A stretch of DNA of 64,000 nt, taken from Panopea generosa. Lineage: Eukaryota > Mollusca > Bivalvia > Adapedonta > Hiatellidae. The notes beneath the pieces are model-generated. The model was given only the letters and a program-made list of their open reading frames with translations, did not search any database and had not been told where the DNA came from. Numbering within the stretch: the stretch's first letter is position 1; the number at the start of each line of letters is the position of its first letter. The position numbers and the translations under genes were made by a program. The stretch is taken from positions 55,162,625 to 55,226,624 of the forward strand of contig CM055901.1 in assembly GCA_029582155.1 (NCBI GenBank), in the 5' to 3' direction. Positions 13,272 to 25,704 of this stretch are shown here, piece by piece.

Positions 13272-13800
13272 TTGCCTGACGAGATGAATGACAATAAGCC
13301 TGCTACATTGATACAAACTCTTATCAATATGTACAAATGGGCAGTGAAAAAACATTATAATGACACAGTAATCTCAAGTGGTAATAAAACACATCACCAT
13401 CTTACACCTGTAAATCAGAATTGTTACCATTATATCGATCCAAGTGAGACATATCAAGCAGTAAAAATACAACTCCCCAACTTTGACAAGAATGAACAGA
13501 CACACCCCTAAAAGGTATTCGCCGACAGTACAAGTCCGTTACTGTCCCAAGATGAGATATATGACGTTAGTGACAACGATGAAAGCCTGAATCACAATTA
13601 CAGTGAGCCAATGCAACTTTGTTAACTGCACACCATGTACGATACACAAATTCCAGGGACACAGTTATGTAATGTTTTTAATAGAGAACTTGCCAACCTA
13701 CCAAGAGACATGTACATCAGCAAGTTACTTAAGTTGATAGACCAATCTGAAGACGATTTAAACACCTATATAAACATTCTCTTCCAATGGACCACACTAC
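13272..13800 (+). pseudogene. LINE ORF1 remnant, 5' part
   Basis: Coding-like pieces (13,272-13,511 and 13,635-13,800) resemble the N-terminal half of a LINE ORF1. They carry stops between them and are cut at 13,801 by the insertion of another LINE. The assignment rests mainly on position ahead of the endonuclease. Confidence 0.45.
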
Positions 13801-13875
<75 letters not shown>

Positions 13876-15050
13876 CCGCACTTATATAGCACTCCTATCA
13901 TATCAGAAATACGTTCAAAAGTGCTGTATATACAGTTAAATTTGCTTACATAGTATTGCATAATAATTTAAAGAATCAGCTTAAAATGTAAGATCATAAA
14001 ACATACATCAGCACGGAAATCCCAGTCACATCCAACTGAATAAAAAAGACATACGTCTACATATAGACTTAGATAATAAACAGTAAACAGCGAGAATAAA
14101 ACCAATATACAATGCAAATAAAACAAGTATATGGCATCACAAAAAAATCATTAAAAATAAAAAAGCATTATAAAAAAACTGATTAAAAAATCAGGAAGTT
14201 AAGAGCTGGCTATTTTCAAATATCATCAATTGTCAGTGTTTCTAGAACAGTGCCACATACCACTGTTACTATTTAGTGCACATAGTGTTTCATAAAGAAG
14301 TGTGTTTTTAACAGTTTCTTAAACACATTTAAAGATTGTGCGCCCTGGATATTGCTAGGCAATGTGTACCATAAGCTCGATCATAATGCTCGAAACTCCT
14401 GTCTCCATATAGAACAGTTCCATGCCTTGATACCACTAATGTCAGCGAGTTATTAGAGCATAGGTCCCTAGCTGGTCTATAAACCTTCAACATTTCTTGT
14501 ATATATAGTGGTGACTGACCATGTAACGCCTTGTTCGTATGTATGAGGACTTTATTGAATCCTGTAAGATACATGTAACCAATGAAGTACTTTCAGCACA
14601 GGAGTTATATGGGTGCGGCGTGAAGTTCTTGAGATAATACGAGCAGCAGTATTGTGTACACGTTGCAGTTTATTTTAAGTGGAACTTGAAATGCCGCCAA
14701 GAAGCGCATTACAGTAGTCCAATCTTGAGGTAACTAATGAATTAACTAGAGTTATTGTGGCATCATTTGTAAGAACTCTTCTTATACGACCAATACTGCT
14801 TAGTTGAATATTCGCAAATCTACATACATAGTTAACTTGCTCTTCCATATCCATATGTGAAGTAAATATGGCACCAAGACTTCTAGCAGAGTCTGTTGAC
14901 TTTATCAAAGATTCACCAACTTTCACTGATATATTTTCATCATATTTGGAATTATGTTTTGATGAGAACATCATTACTTCAGTCTTGTCTGTGTTAAGTT
15001 TAAGCATATTTCTGTTCATCCAATAGAGAATTTCAGATACGGGGAGAAAA
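13801..15050 (-). mobile_element. 5'-truncated CR1-like LINE nested in the larger LINE
   Basis: On the minus strand the element begins near 15,050 inside the reverse transcriptase gene. It has 'LNTDKTEVMMFSSKHNS', 'SLGAIFTSHMDMEEQV', 'IGRIRR' and 'SRLDYCNALL', then 'NKALHGQSPLYIQEML', 'VYRPARDLCS' and 'YGDRSFE'. These are the C-terminal RT and downstream motifs of CR1/Jockey-group LINEs. The 3' end is a short UTR ending in a (TAA)n tail, seen on the plus strand as (TTA)n at 13,801-13,873. Frames are broken. It splits the ORF1 of the host LINE, so it inserted later. Confidence 0.88.
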
Positions 15051-15054
15051 ATTT

Positions 15055-16320
15055 AAGTGAAATTGAAACAATCTTTAACAAAGGAAAGCAATTAAGTTTC
15101 TCAAAAGCGAAGAAAGAAAACTGCATTCGTGAAACCGCAGATTCACTACCCCAACCTTCAATAGACTACCAAATGGAACTTAGTCGGATTCGCAGCAACG
15201 TCATTGAAGTAAACCGTAGATATAACAAATTTAAAAAGAAAGACAACTTGATAAAGCAGAAATTAGCCACCTAAAATGTGAACTAGCTAAAATAAACATG
15301 AAAATGATACTTTCAAAAGTCAAATGACCGTGTTACAAAGTGGTGTCTCATAAAGATAAAATGAATATGAAATGAAACTAAACAGTGTGTTACACTCTAC
15401 AATGCAGGGAATGAAAACATACTCGATACAACTAGACAATGCATGTAAGGCAATTACCCATGTTGCAGTCAGTGGTAACAGTGATACACTGCTAGATCAT
15501 AAAGCAACTGAACAAACTATAAATGTGATACCCACCAAACTTATTACACTAAATCAAATCACAAAGCCTGAAATAACTATCACTACAAAATGCGACCCAC
15601 AACAGCAAAATCCTATTCCGACCATTGTCATAGAAGAAGACCAAATGATAACAATGCAAACGCTGTCCTACGCACCAATGGAAGTTATCATACCAGAACA
15701 TCGACAAGAGCAGCCACCAATTGCGTTAGACCAAATACAAAACTATGGACAAGACCAGCAACAGAACACGAAACACAGAACGCAGTGATATTTCCAAACC
15801 CAATTAAAGGCAATCGGATTCCAATTTAAAACTTGCTCAAAAACTTGAATCGGTCCCTAGTGTAACCCAACAACCAAAACGTGCACGCTTTGAAATTCAT
15901 AAGACAGAATAAGACGTTATCAATGGAAAAAGAAACACTACTTAGTCATACTGTACAGATGACTCTTTAAGTTGATAATACTCAGGTAGATTAAAAAGTG
16001 GGATTGATCCAATGTCCACACAAAAAGGATTAGAAACATACTTGTGTTTAAGGGGTGTAACACCAACAGAAATACCAATGTTTGAAAATTAAAATGGTGA
16101 CGTAGTCGCTAAATTATCTGTGCCTATTATCAAGAACAAATAATCGAAGATGATAATTGCTTTTGGCTGCAATTTACCCGCTGTAGGCGTTGGTACTCCA
16201 AAAATGCAAGGTAAAATATTAAAAGTTCACTACAACAGAGGAGACGTCATAGGTATGATTATAATGATGTAGATGATACAAATCTGAACTACGGAAATCA
16301 CACAGAAATTGATAAATGAC
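15055..16320 (+). pseudogene. LINE ORF1 remnant, 3' part
   Basis: The ORF1 frame resumes after the nested element, with an open piece at 15,372-15,788 rich in Gln, Thr and Ile. Later pieces read 'RGVTPTEIPMFE' and 'NCFWLQFTRCRRWYSK' in different frames. The last resembles the FWPxGVxCRPW box at the end of ORF1 in some mollusc LINEs. At least three frame changes and several stops are present. Confidence 0.55.
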
Positions 16321-16339
16321 TACAAAATCGAAATCTTAA

Positions 16340-16705
16340 CCAGTTATTCTACATGCTTTGAATAATCTAAACATAATAACCTGTAATGTAAGGGAAGTTA
16401 TGCCCTCAGCAGCCAGTTTAAGTAAATCATTAGACACATTGAATATTGATATAGCGTTTATAAAAGAACATAAGCTTTTACCACATATGAGTAATTTTAT
16501 GGACTGTATTCGTTTTAATTACTGTAACCATACCTTGTGCGATTCCTCTTTTGATGTATACGGTTCATTAAAATGCGGTAAGGCGGGTGTATCAATTATC
16601 TATAAAAAGGAGTTAGAATTCTCAGTTCGAACAATGTACGAAATCGAAGATGATAGAATAGCAGGAATTAAGCTAACATTAAGTAGCAGTACTAGGCTAT
16701 TCTTT

Positions 16706-16764
<59 letters not shown>

Positions 16765-16960
16765 TATGCCTTCCTCAAATTATTCTACATTCGACTTAAT
16801 GAAGGTATAGAGTTCTCTTTAGGCAATTATTGATACATACTCTGAGCAAGGAACTGTTTTCCTGGCAGGCGGCATGAATGCAGAGGTCAAACATAAAGAT
16901 AATAAAAATGTATCATTTAGAAATTAGCGATCGTCTAGATTTTTAGATAAAAACTCACTT
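16340..16960 (+). pseudogene. LINE endonuclease domain remnant
   Basis: The peptide from 16,358 reads 'NNLNIITCNVREVMPSAASL', then 'IDIAFIKEHKLLPH' and 'YGSLKCGKAGVSIIYKK'. This is the start of an EEP-fold endonuclease (N-x-R and E-H-K-L boxes), which nicks target DNA for target-primed reverse transcription. The frame ends at a (TA)n run at 16,705-16,762. Beyond it the metal-site region reads 'FLAGGMNAEV', where 'GDFNA' is expected. Confidence 0.8.
16705..16762. repeat. (TA)n microsatellite
   Basis: Nearly pure TA dinucleotides that have expanded inside the dead endonuclease frame. Confidence 0.95.
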
Positions 16961-17799
16961 ACTTCCATAGGATTATGTAGATAAAAATGGACCAAACTAC
17001 ACATACAAAACTGCTGAAAAAATGCTTGACCATATTATTGTACATAACTATAACATAGATATTTTTACACAAATAAAGATGATTTATTTAATGTATCGGA
17101 GCACTGTCCCATATATGTAATTGTTAACGGTCAATTTAATACAATACGAGAAAATACAAATTCCGAAAAAATGCGTGGCATAAACTTAATGAAGATTCAA
17201 CTATCTTGTCCCAATCCAAGCTATCTTCAGCATTACAAAATATTAAAAATGACAGTATAGATATATATTACAATGATCTGCTGTCATTTATCAATAAAAC
17301 CGCTGACGAAACTATGCCGAAATCAAAATATAACAAACATGCTAAATTATACTGATAAAAAACGTACAAAAAGCTCACAAAGATCAACGCGCCATTAGAA
17401 AGTTATGGATAGCTAAGGGTAAACCATGTCGTAGAAATTTCGAAACCTACTCAAATTACAGAATACTGAAACGAAAATTTATAAATAAACATAAGAAAGT
17501 CATATAAAGCATAGAAAATACATTATACAATGAACTAAACACAGCAGCAGACTGTGATAACAAATTGTTTTGGAGTCTTGTAAAGAAGAGAAAAAATAAA
17601 AGATCTCCAACTTGCTCACAAATAGAAACGGACAGAGGTATATTACCAGACCCTCATTAGATATGCGACAGCTTTTCTGATTTTTATCAAAATATATACT
17701 TACGTCTAGTATCAGATAATTTTGATGAGGAAATTAAAACTGAAATAGAAAATAAAATTGCTAAAATAACGCAGGCCGATGAAGTATAAAATGACAATC

Positions 17800-18840
17800 C
17801 TATATTAGAAGCAGATATAACGGGCGAGCATATACAAAAAGTAGTATCGAGTTTAAAAAATAGAAAGGCTGCTTCATTTGATAACATATTTAAGGAACAT
17901 TTGAAACTTGGTAGACAATCTCTATTCAAAGCTTTAGCAACACTTTTTAATCGAATAAGTGTCGAAGAATTTTTTTTTAAAAAGGGTGTAATAATCCCAA
18001 TACTCAAAAATAACGGAAGAGCAGATCCGATACAAAAAATACGGACAAATAACGCTACTACCTGTTATTTATAAGCTGTTTGAAAAGATTACACATACAA
18101 AGTTACTAAGCAAAGTGTCAGACACAAAACAAGCCTTTTACACCCTGTGGTTATCTGGGATATTTTATAAATAGAATAATTTTGGTATACAGGGGAAGAT
18201 ATGGAGGCTTATTGTTAATGATTATAGTAACATGAACATTTTTATTTACATAAACGGCACAAAGTCGGATTGGTTTATGATAAAATAAGGGGTCCGTCAA
18301 GGAGGAACGCTTTCAACTTTTATCCACAATTTCTATATTGAGTGACTCTTAAATGAGTTGGAAACGTGTATTTTAAGTTAAAAAACTGGTAATTGCACTC
18401 TTGCAAACGATCTTACACTCTCCAGCATATCTCCTCTTGATATACAGCAGATGTTAGTCACTGTCTCCATTTACTGTTCTCGATGGGGATACATAATTAA
18501 CCCAATTAAAAGCAACATTAGAGTCTTTGTAGACAGATCGCGTGTCAAACAGTACTCTGAATTCCACCTAGGACAGGAACATGTTAAAATTGTTTCTAAT
18601 CTAAAATATGTTGGTTTGTAAATGGTAAATAACAAGCTAAACCAGAACGACATGACTGATAATGCAGTGACTAAAGCCACATCGTTGTTTTACTCTATAA
18701 TGCCTATCGGTCTAAATGTAAACAATGTTAATACCGTAGAATCAGCATCACTCATTCATAACATATCTATCCCAACACTAATCAACGGTTTGGAACTTTG
18801 GTCCGATCTATCTGTCACAACAAGGTTTTGAAATAAGAAC
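17800..18840 (+). pseudogene. LINE reverse transcriptase remnant
   Basis: Pieces in shifting frames read 'KAASFDNIFKEHLK', 'KKGVIIPILKN', 'LLPVIYKLFEKITH', 'GVRQGGTLSTF', 'CTLANDLTLSS' and 'SNLKYVGL'. They follow the normal RT order. The RQGGTLS box is intact, while the catalytic YADD box has become LANDL, losing one catalytic Asp. Stops are frequent. Confidence 0.85.
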
Positions 18841-19299
18841 TAGAACAATGATGTGTCTGAGTATGCTGGGTTGGTATACTATACAATCAGAAATTGATCA
18901 AAGAAAATAAGGATTTCTCCAAAATCTATGTACCTTAAAGTACTATATCCTATCAAAACACAGCTTAAACAGCCGTCTGTCCCTGTTTATAAATAGATCT
19001 GATAATAAACAAAGAGGTTTTACACCTGATATTCTAAAGCTTCTCAAGAAGTATAACCTGACAAATTTCATAATTAATTATATTGAAACTGGTATATTTC
19101 CAAACAAAACATTCTGTCCATTTGTATGAAAATGAACAATGGTATGAACGAATGGGCGCTGAAGGTGTATTTGAACAATACATGGCATTACAAACTTTTA
19201 TCGAACCAGCTATTGTATGGACGTGTGTCTCTATCAGGAAATCCTTGAAAAAAATGGTTATTGTAAGCAAAATATGGACAGATATTCAGCCGTAAATTA

Positions 19300-19630
19300 C
19301 GCGTGTGTGCCATTTCTGTGAACATATTTACAACGACGCAAACTTACATATAATATCTACGTGCCCATTGTGGCAACCGATCCGCCAGGACTTCATAATG
19401 TGTTTTTATAAGTTACGGAAATAGAATTATGGTAAAAAATTAATAAAATTGACAAAGAAAATATGATGAGATGTTTGCTGGGACAGACATCAATGGACTT
19501 CGATAATACTGCTGTGCATGACAGGTTTTGCATAGACACGTTTCAATATATTGCAAAAGGAATGCTTTGTCCAATGTCGAATGTTTATATAAAGTATTTG
19601 ATCAGTACCTTTTTTTCACAAACGTCGTAT
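19300..19630 (+). pseudogene. LINE C-terminal region
   Basis: The reading includes a Cys/His cluster 'CHFCEHIY' followed by 'HIISTCPLWQPIRQDF', then 'MMRCLLGQTSMDFDN' and 'YIAKGMLCPMSNVY'. The part after about 19,363 is also present in the right arm (61,930-62,303, opposite strand). So the right arm holds the tail of this same LINE insertion. Confidence 0.7.
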
Positions 19631-20338
19631 TCTTTGCAGTACTTCAGTATTCTCTTGTTATAAGCAAAGCTGTTGCGGTTTATACCATGTCAATAAATTT
19701 TATAGGACTCTTCATAAAACATAAATCACAATATAGTATAATAACGTTACGTCAGATGTTTGGTACATTGTACATATCGCGCACTTGTCATTTTAAAATG
19801 TCGTCAATAATTTAAAAAAATGACATTGAGTTTTAAAATAAATACCACGACATTCATTTATTTATATAAATATTCATTTAACCCCGCCGACGGGTTACCA
19901 GGTTAAAATGCAGCCGCCCAAACTTTATTCTCCAAGACAATCGCATAATTTCTTCATGTTATATTTTGTTTAATTTATTTTTAGATTTTTCATTCATGTC
20001 TATAAAACGTGTATGGCGTCGATGGGCATATTGTCAAATCCATTAAACCTTCTCTTGAGTAAAATTTGGTCTTAATTCCTGTGTCCGCTGTTCAGAAAGC
20101 GGTATATCTGTCATTTAAACCGTTGTTGTTGTTGTTGTTGTTTTTGCTTTGTTCATTTAAAAATGTTAAAATAAAAACAAAATCTTCCATGATGAATGTA
20201 TGCGACTGGCTGAGAAAATAACACGTGACGGCATCGTTTGTACTTATTTACGCATTTATTAATTTTTTTTCACAATTATGATAATAATTATGACCAGATT
20301 CCTTGAAATGTTATTGTCTGAGTTTGTGGTGACTTCAG

Positions 20339-21631
20339 TGACATGAACTACCATGTCAACTATTTGACTGATCAATGTAAACAATCATTTAGAAAAGATA
20401 TTCGACCGTCCAAAGAAAACGAAATCAATCAGGTCTATGGAATAAACGAAAAGGAGACCATATTTTATTGAAATAATAAGCTCCATACAGAATTGAGTCT
20501 TAAAGTGGCCCGCTGTGTGACTTATTTTTTATCGACTCAATGTTGCCACGACGTGTTTAAACAAAAGAACGACAACTAGCTGAGCGTGCGTGAGTGCGTA
20601 CGTGCGTGCATTGCGTTAAGTGCTAGCGTGCGTGCGAGCGAGATATTCAAAGTATAATTTGCGAAAAATATTAGTTGAATAAATAAAGGAATAATGTTAA
20701 TAATAGTATATTTAAAAGAATACTCTAGTTAAACATCATGTAATAAAGTAACTGGGATATGTGTGTCTCTTGGTGCTATTTTCCTACAGCAATATGAGGC
20801 CCACAGCAATATGAGGCCCTCGCGGGGCCTTCGATTCTAAATGATTTTGGATTGTTATCACTTTGCCAACTGTTGGACTGCAGACATTTTATATATACAT
20901 GAGTATGAGTTTAAACTAATTAATTTTACTTCGATTGTAAAACAAGTTCGTACAACTTAGGCAAATCACGCTCGACGTAGTCCTGGTTAAAACCAGTACT
21001 AAGCATATGCGGAAAAGTGTCTTGCTCAAGGACATCACACAGCCGTGGCGGAGGATATATCCCACGACTCTCCAATCATGGGTTCCGTGCTCTACCACTT
21101 GTTGTATGTTATGATAGTTGAAGGTATTGACCGGGCTTTGTATGTTTGTGAATTATATATATTAAAATTTGAGATTATATATCTGATGATAAACCATTAT
21201 TTTTGCTGCAGTCTTTTGGATATAAAATATTGAACAAACATATCGAATTTTAACAAAAAATATTTTTTCGATAATTTTACATCATTTTCTAACAAAGAAA
21301 TATAAGAGATAGGTGTACGTTTACGTAGACTTTTTTATTCAAAAGATAAAATGTTGTTGTTGTTTCGAGTTGTACACATGTATGATTATGTAGATTATTT
21401 CAAATAAAACATAACATTAATTATTTTCTGATGTTATCAAATATAAACATTTGAAAGTAACACAAACATATTCCGTGACTGCTTAAAATAATTTAACTAA
21501 TATTTCTTTAAAATTCTATGATTTTTCTTAGGACTTCAGTAAACCAAAATATAAAAAAGTACAATTATCCGACAATATAGTTTGTATGTATTTTGTTAAA
21601 AAATATATTAAAGTAGTTGGGGTACAGCCGT
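20339..21631. other. 1.3-kb segment present only in the left arm
   Basis: In the right arm the sequence reads straight through as 'gagtttgtg' to 'ttgacttcagccgttgaat'. Here the two halves are separated by about 1.29 kb, bounded by 'cag' on both sides. The segment carries a SINE copy (20,935-21,105) but shows no clear terminal inverted repeats, so insertion here versus deletion in the other arm is unresolved. Confidence 0.75.
20935..21105 (-). mobile_element. tRNA-derived SINE, second copy
   Basis: Same family and strand as 6955-7133. Shared body motifs include 'gcaaatcacgctcga', 'aaccagtact' and 'taagcatatgcggaaaa'. The tRNA-like head lies toward 21,105, where the plus strand reads 'gtgctctaccac'. 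Confidence 0.75.
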
Positions 21632-23057
21632 TGAATTTTCTAAAAGTTTAAGTTTAAAACACTGTCTAATAACAAGCATACGTGACGTGAAATATTTCAG
21701 TGATGATATGATTAAGGTTAAAGTTTAAAGAACAACATTAATTAATACAAAAATCAAAGCTACCCATTAGATAAAAATTTAGAAACACAATTTAAAGTGG
21801 TCATCAAAAACAAACACAAAACCGAACTAAAAATTGAGCAAGGGAAGAAAAGACAACAGAAATAAAGGAATACCACAATATACAACAGAGACTACGATAT
21901 TGTAATATTGTTATATATATCATTTTAACATTGATATACTGTAATCTTTTATTAATTTTCATAAAAGTGAGGTAATTAAGATATTATTTTATTATATGTA
22001 TGAAATTGATCTTACAAAATGAACATTACAATACAATTTCATTACGCATGTGTTAATGGATAATTTTTTATAAAAACCCAATTCTATCCAGGTTTAAGTA
22101 ATAAATATTTACACTATCGTTAAACAGAAAATGTCGAAAAGGGATTATAGATGTAAATTAAAAAATAAAACAACCTGAAAAAATTGATCCCAATTAATCT
22201 TCTCTCAAAATTAAATGTTCAGCCGTAATGTAGATGTAACATTTTTTAAAATAACTGATAAAAATATATTTTAATAAACTTTGACAGTTCGTCTCTTTTA
22301 TACATTAATGGAAACTTATATACTGACTTAAAACTTATATTCATTTCTGCCATAGAGGATGTTTATAATATAGAATTTATGCCAGCATATATACAATTTT
22401 AGTGTTATTATCCCGATATCTAGCCATAAGGTACCCCCTAAAATGAAGTAACGTAAAATGTCATTTTCCAGGGGCACGACACGTAAAATAACGTTACGCC
22501 GTGTTACAGTATCGTAACATTTGTAAACTCCACGGATTGGTTCATCTACTTCCGGCTCAGATAATGTGAACACTCCTGAATTTGACAATCATTTTGTTGG
22601 AATGATGTTTTTTTGCTTCGTGTAAACCGTACATTAAATGCAGGCTATAATACGTAGCCTCAAATGCAACGCAAATCTGCGAACATTACAGATTGATTAT
22701 CAACAAGAAGAGAAGACACTCGCGCTCAGTCCTATTCTGGCAGATATTTCCTGCTTTAGAACATTATTTACATATCTGTATTTTGTCATAATGCTTGTTA
22801 GGGATTCAATGTTTATGTATGCATGGAATGTGTTTTCTCAAGACTACACAAACCTCAATCTTGAACACACGCTTGTAACCAGTGATAATCGTATGGACTG
22901 AATATTTACATTTTTTAATAAAATACATTTTTTAAAAAATAAGATAAACATTTAAACATTTTAAAAAAAGATCTAATTCATCATGAAATAGTATTTAATG
23001 CCAAGCTTCAATGGACGTCTATTGTAGCAGTAGTCACAATCAAGATACGTAGACTGG
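21632..23057. other. Single-copy-looking sequence shared by both arms
   Basis: It matches about 59,740-61,160 in reverse complement. Short frames (22,328-22,588 minus; 22,638-22,901 plus) have counterparts in the right arm. The first of these is frame-shifted there by a small insertion after 'gttt', so I do not call either a gene. Confidence 0.5.
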
Positions 23058-23111
23058 CTACTGTATGAAGGTTATAGCATCTGACGCAACATACGATTTG
23101 AACACACTTAC

Positions 23112-23594
23112 ATCTTTCATCAGATCATGCCCATGATAAGCGGTCTCCTTCTGCACAGCACTTTCTTCCTGGTTTTCATAAACATTCCATTTTAATATCG
23201 CTTCCTCTATTAGTTCTGCCTTTGTCTTTTCTTTCTTCACTTCGTAATGTTTATCTACTATAATTTCCTTTTTATTTAATTGATCCGTTTCATTATATAA
23301 TGGAGTTGTAGACGTGTGAATAGTTCCAGTTGCTAATGTTTTTTGTTTTCCCGATTTCTCATCTTTTGCAATAAAATCTTTTATACGATTTTCAATGAAA
23401 TCATCTTCCTTTTGTTCTACCACAGGTATACCGTTACCGATTTTATTCACGCGAATTTCGTTTACAGTTGTACTGGAATAGGATTCATTCAATTCAAAGT
23501 TATTCCTCCGATAAAACATTCGACAAATATGAAAGAAAATTAAAATTGTTAATAGGAATGTTATCAATTTCTTGATTAAAGTTCTGCTTGTCAT
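23112..23594 (-). CDS. First coding exon of a type II membrane protein, left paralogue
   Basis: A 483-bp exon (161 codons, end phase 0) starts at ATG 23,594-23,592 and closes at a strong donor 'GTAAGTG' after 'HGHDLMKD'. The peptide begins MTSRTLIKK, then a hydrophobic helix 'LITFLLTILIFFHICRMFY' (about residues 9-28) flanked by basic residues. A charged Lys/Glu-rich stretch with no cysteine fold follows. A short cytosolic tail, single anchor and hydrophilic stem are the layout of Golgi glycosyltransferases and sulfotransferases, but no catalytic motif is in this exon and the family is unknown. No next exon was found. A diverged copy lies in the right arm at 59,292-59,681. Confidence 0.55.
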
Positions 23595-23777
23595 TTTCAC
23601 AACGTTGTTTTGTATCGAATTCACACAAACTGTGACAGCCCGACTTGTAATCCGGATACGGCCACAACGTGTCGACGTACGCATTAACAACAGATGGGTC
23701 ATATATCTAATCAACTTGCAAATCTCTACAGAAATTATGTTATCTAGAACATTTGTATATAATTAAGTATCATGTTT

Positions 23778-23945
23778 AAAGGTTATTGAATTGATATAAC
23801 AGGAAGGAGAGAAAATAAAAAAAACAATGAACCATTCGCCGTACTTTATTAATCGCTTAAAAGGTTATTGAATTTATATAAGAGGAAGAAGAGAAAAAAA
23901 AAAAAAAACATTGAACCTTTCGCCGTACTTCATTAATTGCTTAAA
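23778..23945. repeat. Tandem duplication, 2 x ~80 bp
   Basis: Two adjacent copies each run from 'aaaggttattgaatt' through an A-rich tract to 'ttcgccgtactt'. The right arm has one copy, so this duplication arose after the arms separated, or the other arm lost a copy. Confidence 0.8.
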
Positions 23946-24654
23946 ACAAGTATTCACTGTGATAGTTAGAGGACTTGTATAACGTTTAATAATGTAATTT
24001 GTCGCACACAGTCTGGAAATTGTAATTTTATGTTTAATTTTGATGCAAAAATATTTTTATTTTCGCTGTTTACGTATCTACTAGATATCCGGGAGAAAAT
24101 AATAACGCTTGGATATTTATAAAATTCTCCCATCTCCAATCTGATTAAAACGTTGTTGATGTTTTTAAATTGTATATATATTCGTTTATTAGAGTCTCAT
24201 CATAGCATAAACAATAATGAACATAATATTTAAAATATAATTTACACAGTTATTATATACTTTGTCATTCTATAATAAATTGTAAGAGACAACTCGGTAA
24301 TATTTTAATATCACAGTAAGTATACAGTAATAGACCAACTAATACAATCATAATATAATACACTTACTTATTAAAAGGTGTATAGCCATTATTAATCTGG
24401 ATAAAAGAGGAACATGAATCTTTTATTTTATTCATTTGTCGAAAACAGTTTCATCAATAAGATAAGTTCTATTAATCCACTACTTATACAAACTTTAGCA
24501 AAAGGGCAGAATTGAAAAAAATTTGAAAAACCATTTATCGCCTAAAATCAGATTTGGGACGACCTGATTAACAATGACTGAGCATTCACTGCTAAAATTT
24601 CCAATAACAAATAAAACAATATCAATCACTATATCGTTTTAATATAACGTTAAA

Positions 24655-25090
24655 TAAACCATTAATGCTGTCTATTTGAAAAGAGAGATTTTCTTTCAAG
24701 AATAAGAAAGCAGATTTCGGCAACTATGCGTATAAGATCGTGGTTAGTGAACAGCAATGTAAGTTTGTGTTCCTCTGATTGATTTCTGTAATGTATATCA
24801 ATTTTAACAGCCTTTTCAGTAATATTTTGTCTAATATCGTCATATAAAGGGCATTTCAATATCGCATATTTCTCGGATTCAATTTAATTACTACAAAAAG
24901 GGCAAAGTCTTTGTTCAATTGGCAGTCGTTCATACCTTCAGGTTTCTAACCGTAATGGTGCAACACCACATCGAAATTTTGCAAACGCTGCTCTATGTAA
25001 ATAAGGTAACATAATTTTGCAATAATGTTCAGTTTAAATACGTTTTCTCCTATCCCGATTGCATTGTCTTGTATGCTCTTTTTAAGTACA
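24655..25090 (-). mobile_element. 3' end of a non-LTR retrotransposon
   Basis: On the minus strand the reading includes 'HRAAFAKFRCGVAPLRLET', a stop, 'RYERLPIEQRLCPFC', then 'ILKCPLYDDIRQNITEKAV' and 'LFTNHDLIRIVAEICFLIL'. This is the C-terminal Cys/His region that ends ORF2 in mollusc LINEs (CPFC followed by CPLY). It has in-frame stops and no upstream RT, so it is a 5'-truncated dead copy. Confidence 0.82.
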
Positions 25091-25700
25091 TATATAACGT
25101 TAAAAGTAGAAACTTTGGTTAATTAAATGCAGTAGCTGAGTTACAAATGAAATATTTGAGTGAGACTACCAAACTATATATATATATAAATAGAAATAAA
25201 TAAGACATGAAAAACTGAAGGTGTAACATATCTAGTGAGACAGTAGAGCTATTATATTTATAGATTTGTGTTAATACGAGTTGGTGAGAAAGACAAGTGT
25301 TATATGTCATACGGATACAGATATGGCTGGCACCCAACCCAACTCACCAGCAATCGCTACATTTGGAGAGTATTTTCCGAAATTGAATCGCATAGCCTTA
25401 AATTTGAGGGCGTTTATTAGTATGTTATGTTGTATATGTGAGACGTAAATTAAAGGGGCGAATAAGATTCTAACATATTGTTTCTACGCGACTTATCAAT
25501 GGAAAATGTTAAAGAGTGTACTATTTGGCTGGCAGAATGATAGGTTAGGAATGTAACCCTAATAGTTGAATTGGTTAGTGGAGAACAGACATACAAAGGC
25601 TACGGAAATAAAATGCGTTTCATTCCTCTGTTGCAGTGAAAGTATGAATGAAGTGATGGCGAAAACTTTTACTTCTTGACTTACCTTTTTGTTAATATTA
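25091..25700. other. Unannotated sequence
   Basis: No exon, RNA gene or element recognised. Confidence 0.35.
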
Positions 25701-25704
25701 TTCG

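Larger units (their letters stand above)
12691..19800 (+). mobile_element. Dead non-LTR retrotransposon (LINE), two-ORF type
   Basis: A heavily mutated LINE reads left to right. An ORF1-like region with a C-terminal 'FWLQFTRCRRWYSK'-like segment (near 16,150-16,190) is followed by an apurinic-like endonuclease (16,358-16,717), reverse transcriptase (17,800-18,840), and a C-terminal Cys/His motif with 'MMRCLLGQTS' (19,300-19,620). Many stops and frameshifts break every ORF. In the catalytic region the usual YADD box reads 'LANDL', so the enzyme would be inactive. A second LINE and a TA microsatellite interrupt it. The 5' end is uncertain: 12,691-13,270 has no recognisable coding content. Confidence 0.85.
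10460..23971 (+). repeat. Large inverted duplication, left arm
   Basis: This arm matches 59,000-64,000 in reverse complement, outer part not visible because the right arm runs off the window. Shared content is the satellite array, its flank, the 3' end of a LINE, about 3.3 kb of single-copy sequence, and a coding exon. The inner edge is sharp: homology ends just after 'caagtattcactgtgayagttag' (first 20 bases diagnostic), at about 23,971 here and 59,000 there. Segments found only in this arm are 12,691-19,362 and about 20,339-21,631. Confidence 0.9.

Noticed and set aside
22328-22588. 86-codon minus-strand frame conserved in the right arm (60,277-60,480), possibly exon 2 of the membrane-protein gene
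   Set aside because: The acceptor that precedes it gives the wrong phase for exon 1 (23,112-23,594), and the right copy is frame-shifted by a small insertion. The similarity is explained by the duplication.
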